Positions 9,723 through 18,462 of a DNA stretch of 64,000 nt are shown here, in pieces; the first letter of the stretch is position 1, and every line of letters starts with the position of its first letter. Position numbers and translations under genes: made by a program. Source of the DNA: JALZAA01 sp036005605 (GTDB lineage Bacteria; Actinomycetota; Acidimicrobiia; IMCC26256; JACDBD01); NCBI GenBank assembly GCA_036005605.1, contig DASYQJ010000251.1:4841-68840 (forward strand). Reading direction: 5' to 3'. The notes below the pieces were generated by a model, which saw nothing but the letters and a program-made list of their open reading frames with translations, searched no databases and was not told where the DNA came from.

Positions 9723-9728
9723 AAGTTA
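9723..9728 (-). promoter_or_regulatory. putative -10 box of leaderless glycosyltransferase gene
   Basis: TAACTT on the minus strand, separated by 6 nt from the start codon of the glycosyltransferase. No ribosome binding site lies between. No clear -35 was seen. Confidence 0.45.
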
Positions 9729-9854
9729 CCGCGCCATCCGCGTTTCACCGCGGCGCGCCGTGGTAAGTTCGGCGGTGTCCCCTGGTGCCCTCCCGCAGAT
9801 CTGCGTTTTGGGTGACGCGCGCCGGGAATTGGGTCTCATGAGGTGGGGGTGGTC

Positions 9855-11516
9855 GTGGCCAAGCACATCTTCGTGACCGGCGGCGTGGCGTCGAGCCTCG
9901 GCAAGGGACTGACCGCCTCGTCGCTCGGGCGGCTGCTGAAGAGCCGGGGGCTGCGGGTCACGATGCAGAAGCTCGACCCGTACATCAACGTCGACCCGGG
10001 AACGATGAACCCGTTCCAGCACGGCGAGGTCTTCGTCACCGACGACGGCGGCGAGACCGACCTCGATCTCGGCCACTACGAGCGCTTCGTGGACGTCCCT
10101 CTCACGAAGAAGTCGAACGCCACCACCGGCTCGATCTACCAAGAGGTCCTGGCCAAGGAGCGGCGGGGCGCGTACCTCGGCCAGACGGTGCAGGTCATCC
10201 CGCACATCACCGACGAGATCAAGGAACGGATCGTCCGCCTCGCCGACGACGAGGTCGACGTCGTCATCACCGAGATCGGCGGCACCGTCGGCGACATCGA
10301 GATCCTCCCGTTCCTCGAGGCCGTCCGCCAGTTCCGCAAGGACGTCGGACGCGAGAACGTCTTCTACGTGCACGTGACGCTGGTGCCGTTCATCGGCCCC
10401 TCCGGCGAGCAGAAGACGAAGCCGACGCAGCACTCGGTCACCGAGCTGCGCAGCCGCGGCATCCAGCCGGACGCGATCGTGTGCCGCTCCGACCGGCCCA
10501 TCCCGACCCGGCTCAAGGAGAAGATCTCGCAGCTCTGCGACGTGCCCGAGGCGGGCATCGTCTCTGCGGTCGACGCCGAGAGCCTCTACGAGATCCCGTT
10601 GGTCCTCCACGACGAGGGTCTCGACGACTACGTCTGCCAGGTACTGCATCTCGAGCGCGACGCGCCGGAGCTCCGCGAGTGGCGCGACCTCGTGCGCCGC
10701 GTCGGCGCCGCCGACCAGGAGGTGCGCATCGGCCTGGTCGGCAAGTACGTGAACCTTCCCGACGCCTACCTGTCGGTCGCCGAGGCGCTCCGCCACGGTG
10801 GCTACGCGTGCTCGGGGCGGGTGCTGATCGACTGGATCGCGTCCGACGACGCCGAGGGCCTGCTCGCCGAAGGCCGGCTGAAGGACCTCGACGGCATCGT
10901 GATCCCGGGCGGGTTCGGATTCCGGGGCATCGAAGGCAAGATCGCCGCCGCCCGCTTCGCGCGCGAGCACCGCCTGCCGTTCCTCGGCTTGTGTCTCGGC
11001 CTGCACTGCGCCGTCATCGAGTTCGCGCGCGACGTCTGCGGCTTGTCCGGCGCCAACTCGAGCGAGTTCGACCCGCATTCTCCCCATCCCGTCATCGACC
11101 TCATGGACGAGCAGCGCGAGGTCGTCGATCTCGGCGGGACGATGCGGCTCGGCGCGTACCCGGCCAAGCTCCATGACGGCACGCTCGTGCATGGCGCCTA
11201 CGGCCAGGAGGTCGTCTACGAGCGCCACCGGCACCGCTACGAGCTCAACAACAAGTACCGCCGCCCGCTCGAAGATGCCGGCATGGTCTTCTCGGGCACG
11301 TCACCCGACAACCGGCTCGTCGAGTTCATCGAGCTGCAGACCTCGCTGCACCCGTTCTTCGTCGCCACTCAGGCTCACCCGGAGTTCAAGAGTCGCCCCG
11401 ACCGTCCGCACCCGCTGTTCGCGGCGTTCGTGGCGGCGGCGCGTGACCGGGCCGAGGGGCGCGCGCCCCGGCTGCCCATCGAGGCCGAGCCGGCGCGCCC
11501 GGCGGCCGCCTCTTGA
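9855..11516 (+). CDS. pyrG: CTP synthase
   Basis: 553 residues. Catalyses UTP plus glutamine to CTP. The N-terminal amidoligase domain begins AKHIFVTGGVASSLGKGL (P-loop SSLGKG) and the C-terminal class-I glutamine amidotransferase domain has the nucleophile Cys in FLGLCLGLHCAV and the His/Glu in QAHPEFKSRP. GTG 9855 is chosen because orthologues start at AKHIFVTGG and AGGTGGGGG sits at good spacing before it; a GTG at 9843 would add four residues. It lies between the envelope block and nudix-xerD, as in mycobacteria. About 100 bp upstream is a GGTAAGTT motif that could be a -10 box. Confidence 0.97.
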   Translation: MAKHIFVTGGVASSLGKGLTASSLGRLLKSRGLRVTMQKLDPYINVDPGTMNPFQHGEVFVTDDGGETDLDLGHYERFVDVPLTKKSNATTGSIYQEVLAKERRGAYLGQTVQVIPHITDEIKERIVRLADDEVDVVITEIGGTVGDIEILPFLEAVRQFRKDVGRENVFYVHVTLVPFIGPSGEQKTKPTQHSVTELRSRGIQPDAIVCRSDRPIPTRLKEKISQLCDVPEAGIVSAVDAESLYEIPLVLHDEGLDDYVCQVLHLERDAPELREWRDLVRRVGAADQEVRIGLVGKYVNLPDAYLSVAEALRHGGYACSGRVLIDWIASDDAEGLLAEGRLKDLDGIVIPGGFGFRGIEGKIAAARFAREHRLPFLGLCLGLHCAVIEFARDVCGLSGANSSEFDPHSPHPVIDLMDEQREVVDLGGTMRLGAYPAKLHDGTLVHGAYGQEVVYERHRHRYELNNKYRRPLEDAGMVFSGTSPDNRLVEFIELQTSLHPFFVATQAHPEFKSRPDRPHPLFAAFVAAARDRAEGRAPRLPIEAEPARPAAAS

Positions 11517-12079
11517 GCCCGTTTCGGATCCAGGGCTCCGAAACGGTCGTCGACACCGGCTTCATCGGGCTCGCCAACCTGGAGGTCGAAGGTGAGGGGG
11601 AGCGATTCACGCGCCTCGTCGTGCGCCATCCGGGCGCGGTCGTGGTCGTGCCCGTGGAGCCCGATCGCGAGCACGCCCTGCTGGTGCGCCAATACCGGGC
11701 TGCCGCCGATCGCGAGCTGCTCGAGGTGGTGGCCGGGAAGCGCGACGTCGAAGGCGAGCCACCGGAGACGACCGCTTCACGGGAGATGCACGAGGAGATC
11801 GGCCGTCGGCCCGGCCGCCTCGTGAAGCTGTGCGAGTTCTTCAACTCGCCCGGCTTCTGTGACGAGTACACCCACCTCTACGTCGCACTCGACATCGAGG
11901 AGCTGGAGGCCCCGGCTGCCGTCAACGCCGAGGAACGGGCGTTGACCGTCGAGCGGGTCCACCTCGACGAGGTCGACGACCTCATCGCCGATGGTCGGGT
12001 CGTCGACGCCAAGAGCATCGTCGGGCTCCTGCTCGCACGGCGGTACCTGGGCGGCGAGTTCGACGGGTTCCGCGGCTGA
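11513..12079 (+). CDS. NUDIX hydrolase, ADP-ribose pyrophosphatase type
   Basis: 188 residues from a TTG at 11513 that overlaps the pyrG stop. The Nudix box is visible around residues 83-103 (GKRDVEGEPPET then REMHEEIG), with the catalytic REMHEEIG core. N-terminal strands and the C-terminal helix fit ADP-ribose or similar nucleoside-diphosphate-sugar hydrolases. M. tuberculosis has an equivalent gene (Rv1700) between pyrG and xerD, and the same order here supports orthology. No membrane segment or signal. The exact substrate cannot be read from sequence. Confidence 0.9.
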   Translation: MSPFRIQGSETVVDTGFIGLANLEVEGEGERFTRLVVRHPGAVVVVPVEPDREHALLVRQYRAAADRELLEVVAGKRDVEGEPPETTASREMHEEIGRRPGRLVKLCEFFNSPGFCDEYTHLYVALDIEELEAPAAVNAEERALTVERVHLDEVDDLIADGRVVDAKSIVGLLLARRYLGGEFDGFRG

Positions 12080-12106
12080 GGCGCTCGGCGTCGCCATCAT
12101 CGGGAC

Positions 12107-13108
12107 ATGACCGGGATCGTCAGTGACGCCAGTGCGCCGCCGGACGAGTTGCTCGACCGCCTCCTCGTCGAGCATGACTCGTGGCTGGCGGTCGAGCGCG
12201 GGCTCGCCGCCAACTCGCTGGCTGCGTATCGCCGCGACCTGCGCCGCTACGCCGGCTTCCTCCGTGAGCGCGGCGAGCACGACCCGACTGCGGTCCGGGA
12301 GGAGACGGTCCTCGCCTACGTCGAGGACTTGAAGTCGGCAGTCGATGACGACGGAAATCCGCGGTACGCGCCCTCCTCGATCGCGCGGGCGTTGGTCGCG
12401 GTCCGGTCCTTCCATCGTTTCTGCCTCGAGGAGGGGTTCCTCGCCGTCGACCCGAGCGAGGAAGTCGGCGCGCCGCGGGTGCCGTTGGGCATCCCCAAGG
12501 CGCTCACCGAGGACGAGGTCGAGGCGCTCCTTGGTGCGGTGGTCGGTGACACGGCGCGGGCGCTGCGTGATCGCGCCATCGTCGAGACCCTGTACGCGAC
12601 CGGGGTGCGCATCAGCGAGCTCGTTGGCCTCGACCGGCGCGACCTCGACCTCGACGACGGCCTCGTGCGCGTCCTGGGCAAGGGCGGCAAGGAGCGCATC
12701 GTCCCCGTCGGGCGCTCGGCTCGCGATGCGCTGACCGCCTACCTCGCCGCCGGGCGCCCCCAGCTCGCCCGTCCCGACCGCTCGGCCCGCGGCGGCGGCG
12801 AAGCGGTGATCCTTAATGTACGGGGTGGCCGGTTGAGCCGGCAGAGCTGCTGGAAGATCGTTCGCGCGGCGGGGGAGCGGGCGGGCTTGAGTGGGCGCCT
12901 GTCGCCGCACGTGCTGCGGCACTCGTGCGCGACCCACATGCTGGAGCGGGGCGCCGACATCCGGGTGGTGCAGGAGCTCCTCGGTCACGCCAGCCTCTCC
13001 ACCACCCAGGTGTACACAAAGGTGTCACCCGAGCGGCTGCGAGCCGTCTACGAGGCGGCCCATCCCCGGGCCCGATTCCCCGAGAGCGCCGGCCGGGCCG
13101 AGCAGTAG
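12107..13108 (+). CDS. xerD: tyrosine recombinase XerD
   Basis: 333 residues. SAM-like DNA-binding N-terminal domain (about 15-125) and catalytic domain with the full residue set: Arg in ATGVRISELVGL, Lys in KGGKERIVPV, HxxR in SPHVLRHSCATH, His in LLGHASLSTTQ and the nucleophile Tyr in QVYTKVS. Together with XerC it resolves chromosome dimers at dif. A strong dif candidate lies about 35 kb away at 48379-48406. Its place after pyrG-nudix matches mycobacterial xerD. A loop of about 25 residues between strands (RPQLARPDRSARGGGEA) is slightly long. Confidence 0.95.
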   Translation: MTGIVSDASAPPDELLDRLLVEHDSWLAVERGLAANSLAAYRRDLRRYAGFLRERGEHDPTAVREETVLAYVEDLKSAVDDDGNPRYAPSSIARALVAVRSFHRFCLEEGFLAVDPSEEVGAPRVPLGIPKALTEDEVEALLGAVVGDTARALRDRAIVETLYATGVRISELVGLDRRDLDLDDGLVRVLGKGGKERIVPVGRSARDALTAYLAAGRPQLARPDRSARGGGEAVILNVRGGRLSRQSCWKIVRAAGERAGLSGRLSPHVLRHSCATHMLERGADIRVVQELLGHASLSTTQVYTKVSPERLRAVYEAAHPRARFPESAGRAEQ

Positions 13109-13111
13109 GCT
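13106..13111 (+). promoter_or_regulatory. putative -10 box for DksA-like gene
   Basis: TAGGCT overlapping the xerD stop codon and 8 nt before ATG 13120, with no Shine-Dalgarno between. It would give a leaderless transcript. Confidence 0.45.
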
Positions 13112-13119
13112 TTTGGCCC

Positions 13120-13458
13120 ATGCCCGAGACGCTCCATCCGACGTTGCGCGACCGCCTGCAGGAAGAGCGGGATCGCTTGCACGACCAACTGCGCCAGATG
13201 GGCGTCGGCCCCGGCGGCAAGCTCGACTTCGACGACGGCTTTGCCGACTCGGGACAAGTCACCGCTGAGCGCGGTGAGGTCGAGGCGCTCGGTGGCACCC
13301 TCCTCGAAACCCTGGAGGAGATCGAGGACGCGCTGCGCAAGTTCGACGCCGGGACGTACGGCCGCTGCGAGTCGTGTGGCAACCAGATCGCCGAGGCGCG
13401 GCTCGAGGCCATGCCCGCAGCCCGGCTGTGCATCAACTGCGCGTCCAGCCGCCGCTGA
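13120..13458 (+). CDS. DksA/TraR-type zinc-finger protein
   Basis: 112 residues. An N-terminal helical region (LQEERDRLHDQLRQMG) is followed by a C4 zinc finger CESC-x17-CINC near the C-terminus, the DksA/TraR signature. DksA family proteins enter the RNA polymerase secondary channel. The central acidic tip is LDFDDGFADSGQ, including a D-D pair, and ERGEVEAL follows. Actinobacteria usually carry small DksA-like proteins of uncertain ppGpp dependence. The start is the only ATG giving the family length. It is preceded by a likely -10 hexamer and followed by the M50 protease gene after 16 nt. Confidence 0.88.
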   Translation: MPETLHPTLRDRLQEERDRLHDQLRQMGVGPGGKLDFDDGFADSGQVTAERGEVEALGGTLLETLEEIEDALRKFDAGTYGRCESCGNQIAEARLEAMPAARLCINCASSRR

Positions 13459-13474
13459 GCTCGACCAACGCCAC

Positions 13475-14122
13475 TTGAGCGCCGAGGTCGAAGAGCGCCT
13501 CGTCTTCTTTGCCTGCCTGTTCCTGGCGATCATCCTGCACGAGATCAGCCACGGCGTCGTCGCGCTGTTCTTCGGTGACGACACCGCCAAACGCGCCGGC
13601 CGGCTCACGCTGAACCCGATCCCGCACATCGACCCGTTCGGCTCGATCATCCTGCCCGCCATGCTCACGATCACCGGCTTCGGCGCGTTCGGTTGGGCGA
13701 AGCCGGTCCCCGTGGACCCGACCAAGCTGCGGAACCCGCGCCGACAGATGCTCTTCGTCGGGCTCGCCGGCCCGGTGTCGAACTTCGCGTTGATGGTGGT
13801 GGCGGCGGTGGCTGCGCGCGCCGCGTTCGGCGCGTACACGGGCGACGCGTTCCGGATCGCGGACTTGCCGCTCGTGATCCAGGTGCTGCTGTTCTTCGCG
13901 CTCGCGAACCTCATCCTCGGCCTGTTCAACCTGCTGCCGATCCCGCCGCTCGACGGCTCGTCGCTCATCGAGCGCGTGTTGCCCCGCGAGTGGCTGGCGG
14001 GCTGGTACCGGTTCCGCCCGTACGGGATCCTCGTGCTCTTGCTCGTCGGCCTGTCGACGAACCTGTTCGGCCGCCTGTTCTCACCGTTCATCGACGGGCT
14101 GTTCGACTTCATCGTCCAATGA
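13475..14122 (+). CDS. site-2-type M50 zinc metalloprotease, membrane
   Basis: 215 residues from a TTG at 13475. The first membrane helix carries the zinc-binding HEISH motif (about residues 22-26). A later helix carries LLPIPPLDG, the conserved PxDG third metal ligand region. Between them is the family-typical LNPIPHIDPFGSI and GWAKPVPVDP. No PDZ domain is present, so this belongs to the short SpoIVFB/Rip-like group rather than RseP/Rip1. It probably cleaves membrane proteins within the bilayer; the substrate is unknown. The frame stays open upstream but that part overlaps the DksA-like gene. It overlaps the HD gene by 4 nt. Confidence 0.88.
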   Translation: MSAEVEERLVFFACLFLAIILHEISHGVVALFFGDDTAKRAGRLTLNPIPHIDPFGSIILPAMLTITGFGAFGWAKPVPVDPTKLRNPRRQMLFVGLAGPVSNFALMVVAAVAARAAFGAYTGDAFRIADLPLVIQVLLFFALANLILGLFNLLPIPPLDGSSLIERVLPREWLAGWYRFRPYGILVLLLVGLSTNLFGRLFSPFIDGLFDFIVQ

Positions 14123-14649
14123 AGCCCGTCCATCTCGCCCGGCGGTTCGTTCGTGCGCTGTGGCCCGGCCGTCCACGGGCGCGGGATATCGCATGGGTCG
14201 AGAGCATCCTGGAGCCGACCGAGCTCGCGGTCTGGCACGAGCTGCCGAGGCACGACCAGCGGTACACGATCCGCGTCGCCAAGCTCGTCGAGCAACGCCT
14301 CGCCGGCACCGAGTTCGCCGGTGACCCACGGTGGCTGGCGGCTGCCCTGCTCCACGACGTCGGCAAGCTCGACGCCGGTCTCGGCGTCGTGGGACGCAGT
14401 GCCGCAACCGTGCTGGGCGCGGTCGCGGGGCGGCCCCGCGTCGACCGGTGGGCGCACACGCCGGGCTTCCGGCGGCGGGCGGCGTGGTACCTCCGTCACG
14501 ACGAGCGGGGCGCTGCCCGTATCCGGGCGGTGGGCGGGCGCGACGAAGCGGCGCGTTGGGCGCGGGCGCACCATCACCGCGATCGGTGGCCGGAGAGTGG
14601 CGTGCCGATCGCGGTCGCCGAGGCCCTCGAGGCCGCCGACAACTCCTGA
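14119..14649 (+). CDS. HD-domain protein
   Basis: 176 residues, ATG overlapping the previous stop (ATGA). An HD phosphohydrolase motif is visible as ALLHDVGKLDAG (about residues 75-86), preceded by a candidate first His in the PRHDQRYTIRVAKLVE helix. Downstream HH pairs (ARAHHHRDRWPESG) complete a probable metal site. Similar small HD proteins occur beside the M50 protease and scpAB in many actinobacteria, but no function has been demonstrated to my knowledge. It faces trpS convergently with one base between the stops. Confidence 0.82.
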   Translation: MKPVHLARRFVRALWPGRPRARDIAWVESILEPTELAVWHELPRHDQRYTIRVAKLVEQRLAGTEFAGDPRWLAAALLHDVGKLDAGLGVVGRSAATVLGAVAGRPRVDRWAHTPGFRRRAAWYLRHDERGAARIRAVGGRDEAARWARAHHHRDRWPESGVPIAVAEALEAADNS

Positions 14650-14650
14650 G

Positions 14651-15643
<993 letters not shown>

Positions 15644-15649
15644 CGGCTG

Positions 15650-15655
15650 AGGCTA
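15650..15655 (-). promoter_or_regulatory. putative -10 box of leaderless trpS
   Basis: TAGCCT on the minus strand with 6 nt to the trpS start codon and no Shine-Dalgarno sequence between. Confidence 0.45.
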
Positions 15656-15723
15656 CCTGCGGCTTCGCTGAGAACCGTGCGGGATTGCCCGGTCTCGGCG
15701 AAGGGCTCCGGTACTCTCGCGGT

Positions 15724-15773
15724 GACGGTGGCTTTGCCGACCGTCGCTGCAAAGCCGGAGCTTGCGACGGCGA
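15724..15773 (+). promoter_or_regulatory. repeated pseudoknot-capable leader element, copy A (upstream of scpA)
   Basis: 50-nt element 16 nt upstream of the scpA start. It is 47/50 identical to a minus-strand copy at 22189-22238 before ispH. Stem 1 is GGCTTTGC (15730-15737) with GCAAAGCC (15749-15756). The loop segment CCGTCGC (15741-15747) pairs with GCGACGG (15764-15770), giving an H-type pseudoknot. A competing hairpin GCAAAGC-CGGA-GCTTGC is also possible. A Shine-Dalgarno-like GGAGAG lies between the element and the ATG. It could be a cis-regulatory RNA or a dispersed repeat; I do not recognise a known riboswitch class. Confidence 0.6.
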
Positions 15774-15789
15774 CAATGGAGAGAGCGCA

Positions 15790-16617
15790 ATGTCGTACGA
15801 GGTGTCGACGTCTGTCTTCGAGGGCCCGTTCGACCTGCTCCTGCACCTGATCCTCAAGCAGGAGGTCGATCTGTGGGAGATCTCGCTGTCGCGGATCGTC
15901 GACGAGTACCTCGCCGAGCTCGAGCGCATGGAGAGCTTCGACCTCGACGTGACGACCGAGTTCCTGCTCATCGCGGCGACACTCGTCGATCTGAAGGCGC
16001 GCCGCCTCCTCCCGTCGCTGGAGGAGGTCGAGCTCGACGAGGAGCTCCTGCGCTTCGAGGAACGCGACCTCCTGCTCGCCCGTCTCCTCGAGTGCAAGAC
16101 GTTCAAGGACGCAGCCCGCGCGATGGAGACACTCGTGCGGCGCGCCGATCGCAGCCTGGCGCGACGCGCCGGCGCCGAAGAGCCGTTCGCGTCGCTCAAG
16201 CCCGATGCGCTCGACCGGGTGGCGCCGTCCACGCTGCTGGCGGCGGCCCTCCGCGGCTTGGCGCCGAAGCCGGCACAAGAGATCCAGGTCGACCACATCG
16301 CGCCGATCCGGGCCAGCGTGCGCGACGCCGTCGAGGTCGTCCTCGCCGTCCTGCCCGAACACGACGCGCTCAGCTTCCGCCAGCTGGTCGCGGACGCGCC
16401 GACGCAACTCGAAGCGATCGTGCGTTTCCTCGCCATCCTCGAGCTCTACAAGCAGGGCGTCGTCGACCTCGAGCAGTTCGACACGTTCGGCGATCTGCGC
16501 GTGCGCCGTCTGCGGGAGGGCGAGACCGCGCTCGACGCGGCCAGCCTGGCCGAGTGGGACGAGCCCGACGGCACACCCGAGGACGCGCGCGAGACGGCGG
16601 CCTCGGAGCCCGAGTAG
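15790..16617 (+). CDS. scpA: segregation and condensation protein ScpA (kleisin)
   Basis: 275 residues. The kleisin subunit bridging SMC heads with ScpB. The N-terminal FEGPFDLLLHLILKQEVDLWEI motif begins as in all ScpA proteins, the middle is charged and helical, and the C-terminal winged helix (VRFLAILELYKQGVVDLEQ) is intact. ATG 15790 has GGAGAGA at correct spacing. It forms an operon with scpB (2 nt apart), the pseudouridine synthase, chorismate mutase, aroA and cmk. No parA homologue precedes it here, unlike in M. tuberculosis. The leader carries a 50-nt structured repeat. Confidence 0.95.
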   Translation: MSYEVSTSVFEGPFDLLLHLILKQEVDLWEISLSRIVDEYLAELERMESFDLDVTTEFLLIAATLVDLKARRLLPSLEEVELDEELLRFEERDLLLARLLECKTFKDAARAMETLVRRADRSLARRAGAEEPFASLKPDALDRVAPSTLLAAALRGLAPKPAQEIQVDHIAPIRASVRDAVEVVLAVLPEHDALSFRQLVADAPTQLEAIVRFLAILELYKQGVVDLEQFDTFGDLRVRRLREGETALDAASLAEWDEPDGTPEDARETAASEPE

Positions 16618-16619
16618 CC

Positions 16620-17240
16620 GTGTACGACGACCCGCTCGACGAAGCCACCCAGAGCCTGCGTGCCCACGAGGCGCGCCGGGTCGTCGAGGCCGTCGTCATG
16701 GCGGCGACGGACCCCGTCGAGCCGAGCTTCCTCGCCCAGCTCGTCGAGCTGCCGGTCGCGAGCATTGAAGAGCTGTGCCAGGAGCTCGCCGCCGAGTACG
16801 AAGCCGCGGGCCGTGGCTTCGTACTGGTGAAGGTGGCGGGTGGTTACCGATACCAGACCCACCCCGACCTGTCGCCGTACGTCGAGCGCTTCGTGCTCGA
16901 AGGACAGCACTCGCGGTTGTCCGCGCCCGCGTTCGAGACGCTCGCGATCCTCGCCTACAAACAGCCGATCTCGCGCGCGCAGATCTCCGCCATTCGAGGC
17001 GTCGACGTCGAGTCGGTCCTCAGCACGCTCCTGCGGCGCGGCTACATCGAGGAGGTCGGCCGCGATCCCGGACCGGGGCAGGCCGTGATGTACGGGACGA
17101 CGCGCGAGTTCCTCGAACGCCTCGGCCTCGACTCGCTGGCCGACCTGCCGCCGCTCGGTGACTTCGTGCCCGCCCCCGACGTCGTCGACGCGCTCGAGCG
17201 CGGTTTGCGCGTGTCCGACGACCCCGCGCCCAACCCGTAG
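16620..17240 (+). CDS. scpB: segregation and condensation protein ScpB
   Basis: 206 residues, GTG start 2 nt after the scpA stop. It has two winged-helix domains with the conserved SRLSAPAFETLAILAYKQPISRAQI segment (described here as the ETLAIIAYxQP motif, about residues 96-118) and GVDVESVLSTLLRRGYIEEVGR. ScpB dimers bind the ScpA middle region in the SMC condensin. The open frame extends far upstream on top of scpA, but the GTG start matches family length. The Pro/Asp-rich C-terminal tail of about 25 residues is variable in the family. Confidence 0.94.
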   Translation: MYDDPLDEATQSLRAHEARRVVEAVVMAATDPVEPSFLAQLVELPVASIEELCQELAAEYEAAGRGFVLVKVAGGYRYQTHPDLSPYVERFVLEGQHSRLSAPAFETLAILAYKQPISRAQISAIRGVDVESVLSTLLRRGYIEEVGRDPGPGQAVMYGTTREFLERLGLDSLADLPPLGDFVPAPDVVDALERGLRVSDDPAPNP

Positions 17241-18035
17241 ATGACGACCCGGACGCCGTCCGGGCAGCCCGGCAGCAGCGCTGAGGGCGAACGACTCCAG
17301 AAGGTCCTCGCCCGGGCGGGATTCGGGTCCCGGCGCGCCGCCGAGGAACTGATCGCCGGCGGTCGGGTGACGGTCGACGGTGAGGTGGCGAGGCTTGGGC
17401 AACGCATCAACCCCGACAGCGTGCACGTCGAGGTGGACGGTGTACCCGTCCCCGTGCGCGACGACGTCGTGTACTACCTGCTGAACAAGCCGCGCCGGGT
17501 CGTCACTACGGCTCGAGATCCCGAGCGTCGAACGACGGCCGTCGACCTCGTGCCGAGCGAGCCGCGCGTGTTCCCGGTCGGTCGCCTCGACTACGACACG
17601 GAAGGGCTCCTCGTCCTCACCAACGACGGCGAGCTCGCGCAACTCGTCACGCACCCGCGTCATGGCATCGAGAAGACGTACCTCGCCGAGGTCTCGGGCG
17701 TGCCCACTCGTGCCACGGTCCGGGCGCTCCGCGAGGGCGTCACCCTCGACGACGGACCGACAGCGCCGGCTCGCGTTCGCCTCGTGCAGCATCGGGGCGA
17801 CAACGCCGCGCTCGAGATCGTCCTCCACGAGGGCCGCAACCGCATTGTGCGGCGCATGTGTGAAGCCGTCGGCCATCCTGTCCGGCGGCTCGTCCGGACA
17901 CGCGTCGGCCCGATCACGGACCGGCGCCTTGCGCCCGGCGCGTGGCGTGCGTTGCGGCCCCGCGAGGTCCGGGCCCTGTACGCCGCCGCGACCGAACCCG
18001 CAAGGCCCCTGAGCGACGAATCGAACCCCGACTAA
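17241..18035 (+). CDS. RsuA/RluB-family pseudouridine synthase
   Basis: 264 residues beginning immediately after the scpB stop. An S4 RNA-binding domain (about 14-75: LQKVLARAGFGSRRAAEELI) precedes the catalytic domain with VGRLDYDTEGLLVLTNDG, whose Asp is the universal nucleophile-like residue. The C-terminal HEGRNRIVRRMCEAVGHPV motif is characteristic of RsuA/RluB. It isomerises a uridine in 16S or 23S rRNA; the S4 domain and RluB-like features favour 23S. The gene between scpB and cmk is annotated rsuA in mycobacteria, and the position agrees. Confidence 0.93.
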   Translation: MTTRTPSGQPGSSAEGERLQKVLARAGFGSRRAAEELIAGGRVTVDGEVARLGQRINPDSVHVEVDGVPVPVRDDVVYYLLNKPRRVVTTARDPERRTTAVDLVPSEPRVFPVGRLDYDTEGLLVLTNDGELAQLVTHPRHGIEKTYLAEVSGVPTRATVRALREGVTLDDGPTAPARVRLVQHRGDNAALEIVLHEGRNRIVRRMCEAVGHPVRRLVRTRVGPITDRRLAPGAWRALRPREVRALYAAATEPARPLSDESNPD

Positions 18036-18038
18036 TCT
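18033..18038 (+). promoter_or_regulatory. putative -10 box of chorismate mutase gene
   Basis: TAATCT overlapping the stop of the pseudouridine synthase gene and 8 nt before GTG 18047. It may give a leaderless transcript starting an aromatic biosynthesis sub-operon. Confidence 0.45.
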
Positions 18039-18046
18039 CAAGTCGT

Positions 18047-18409
18047 GTGAGACTTCGGGCGCTGCGCGGCGCGATCACGTGCAACGAGAACACCAAGCAG
18101 GAGGTCGAGGAGAAGACCCAGCGACTGGTCAAGGAGCTCCTCGCCCGCAACGAGCTCGAGCACGACGACCTCGTCAGCGTCGTCTTCACCGCCACCGACG
18201 ACCTGACGGCGGAGTTCCCGGCCGCCGCCGCTCGTGGCGTCGGGCTCGGCGACATCCCGCTGCTGTGCGCGCGCGAGCTCGCCATCGACGATGGGAAGCC
18301 CATGTGCATCCGGGTCCTCGTCCATTGCTACACGGAGCGACCCCGCGACGAGCTGCACCACGTGTACCTCGAGGGTGCACGAACGCTCCGTGACGATCTG
18401 CCGGAGTAG
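18047..18409 (+). CDS. aroH: chorismate mutase, AroH class
   Basis: 120 residues. Converts chorismate to prephenate for Phe/Tyr synthesis. The sequence follows the Bacillus AroH trimeric barrel family: start RLRALRGAITCNENT (active-site Arg7 equivalent), SVVFTATDDLTAEFPA (Glu78/Arg90 region nearby), GDIPLLCARELAIDDG and IRVLVHCYTE. Length matches the family (about 120-127). GTG 18047 is chosen because it gives the canonical N-terminus; the larger open frame overlaps the previous gene. The next gene in the pathway-relevant direction is aroA, 53 nt downstream. Confidence 0.93.
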   Translation: MRLRALRGAITCNENTKQEVEEKTQRLVKELLARNELEHDDLVSVVFTATDDLTAEFPAAAARGVGLGDIPLLCARELAIDDGKPMCIRVLVHCYTERPRDELHHVYLEGARTLRDDLPE

Positions 18410-18462
18410 TCGCGTGCGACGCCCCGGTCGAGTACCACGTTGAGGCAGAGAGGCGCGGCGCG

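Noticed and set aside
9838..9876. Tiny Trp-rich reading frame overlapping the pyrG start (12 codons), a possible leader peptide
   Set aside because: The Trp codons arise from the G-rich ribosome site (GGTGGGGGTGG). There is no independent evidence of translation.
13237..13251. A third copy of the scpA/ispH leader element inside the DksA-like gene
   Set aside because: Only about 12 bases (GGCTTTGCCGAC) match and no stem partner follows; it is coding sequence.
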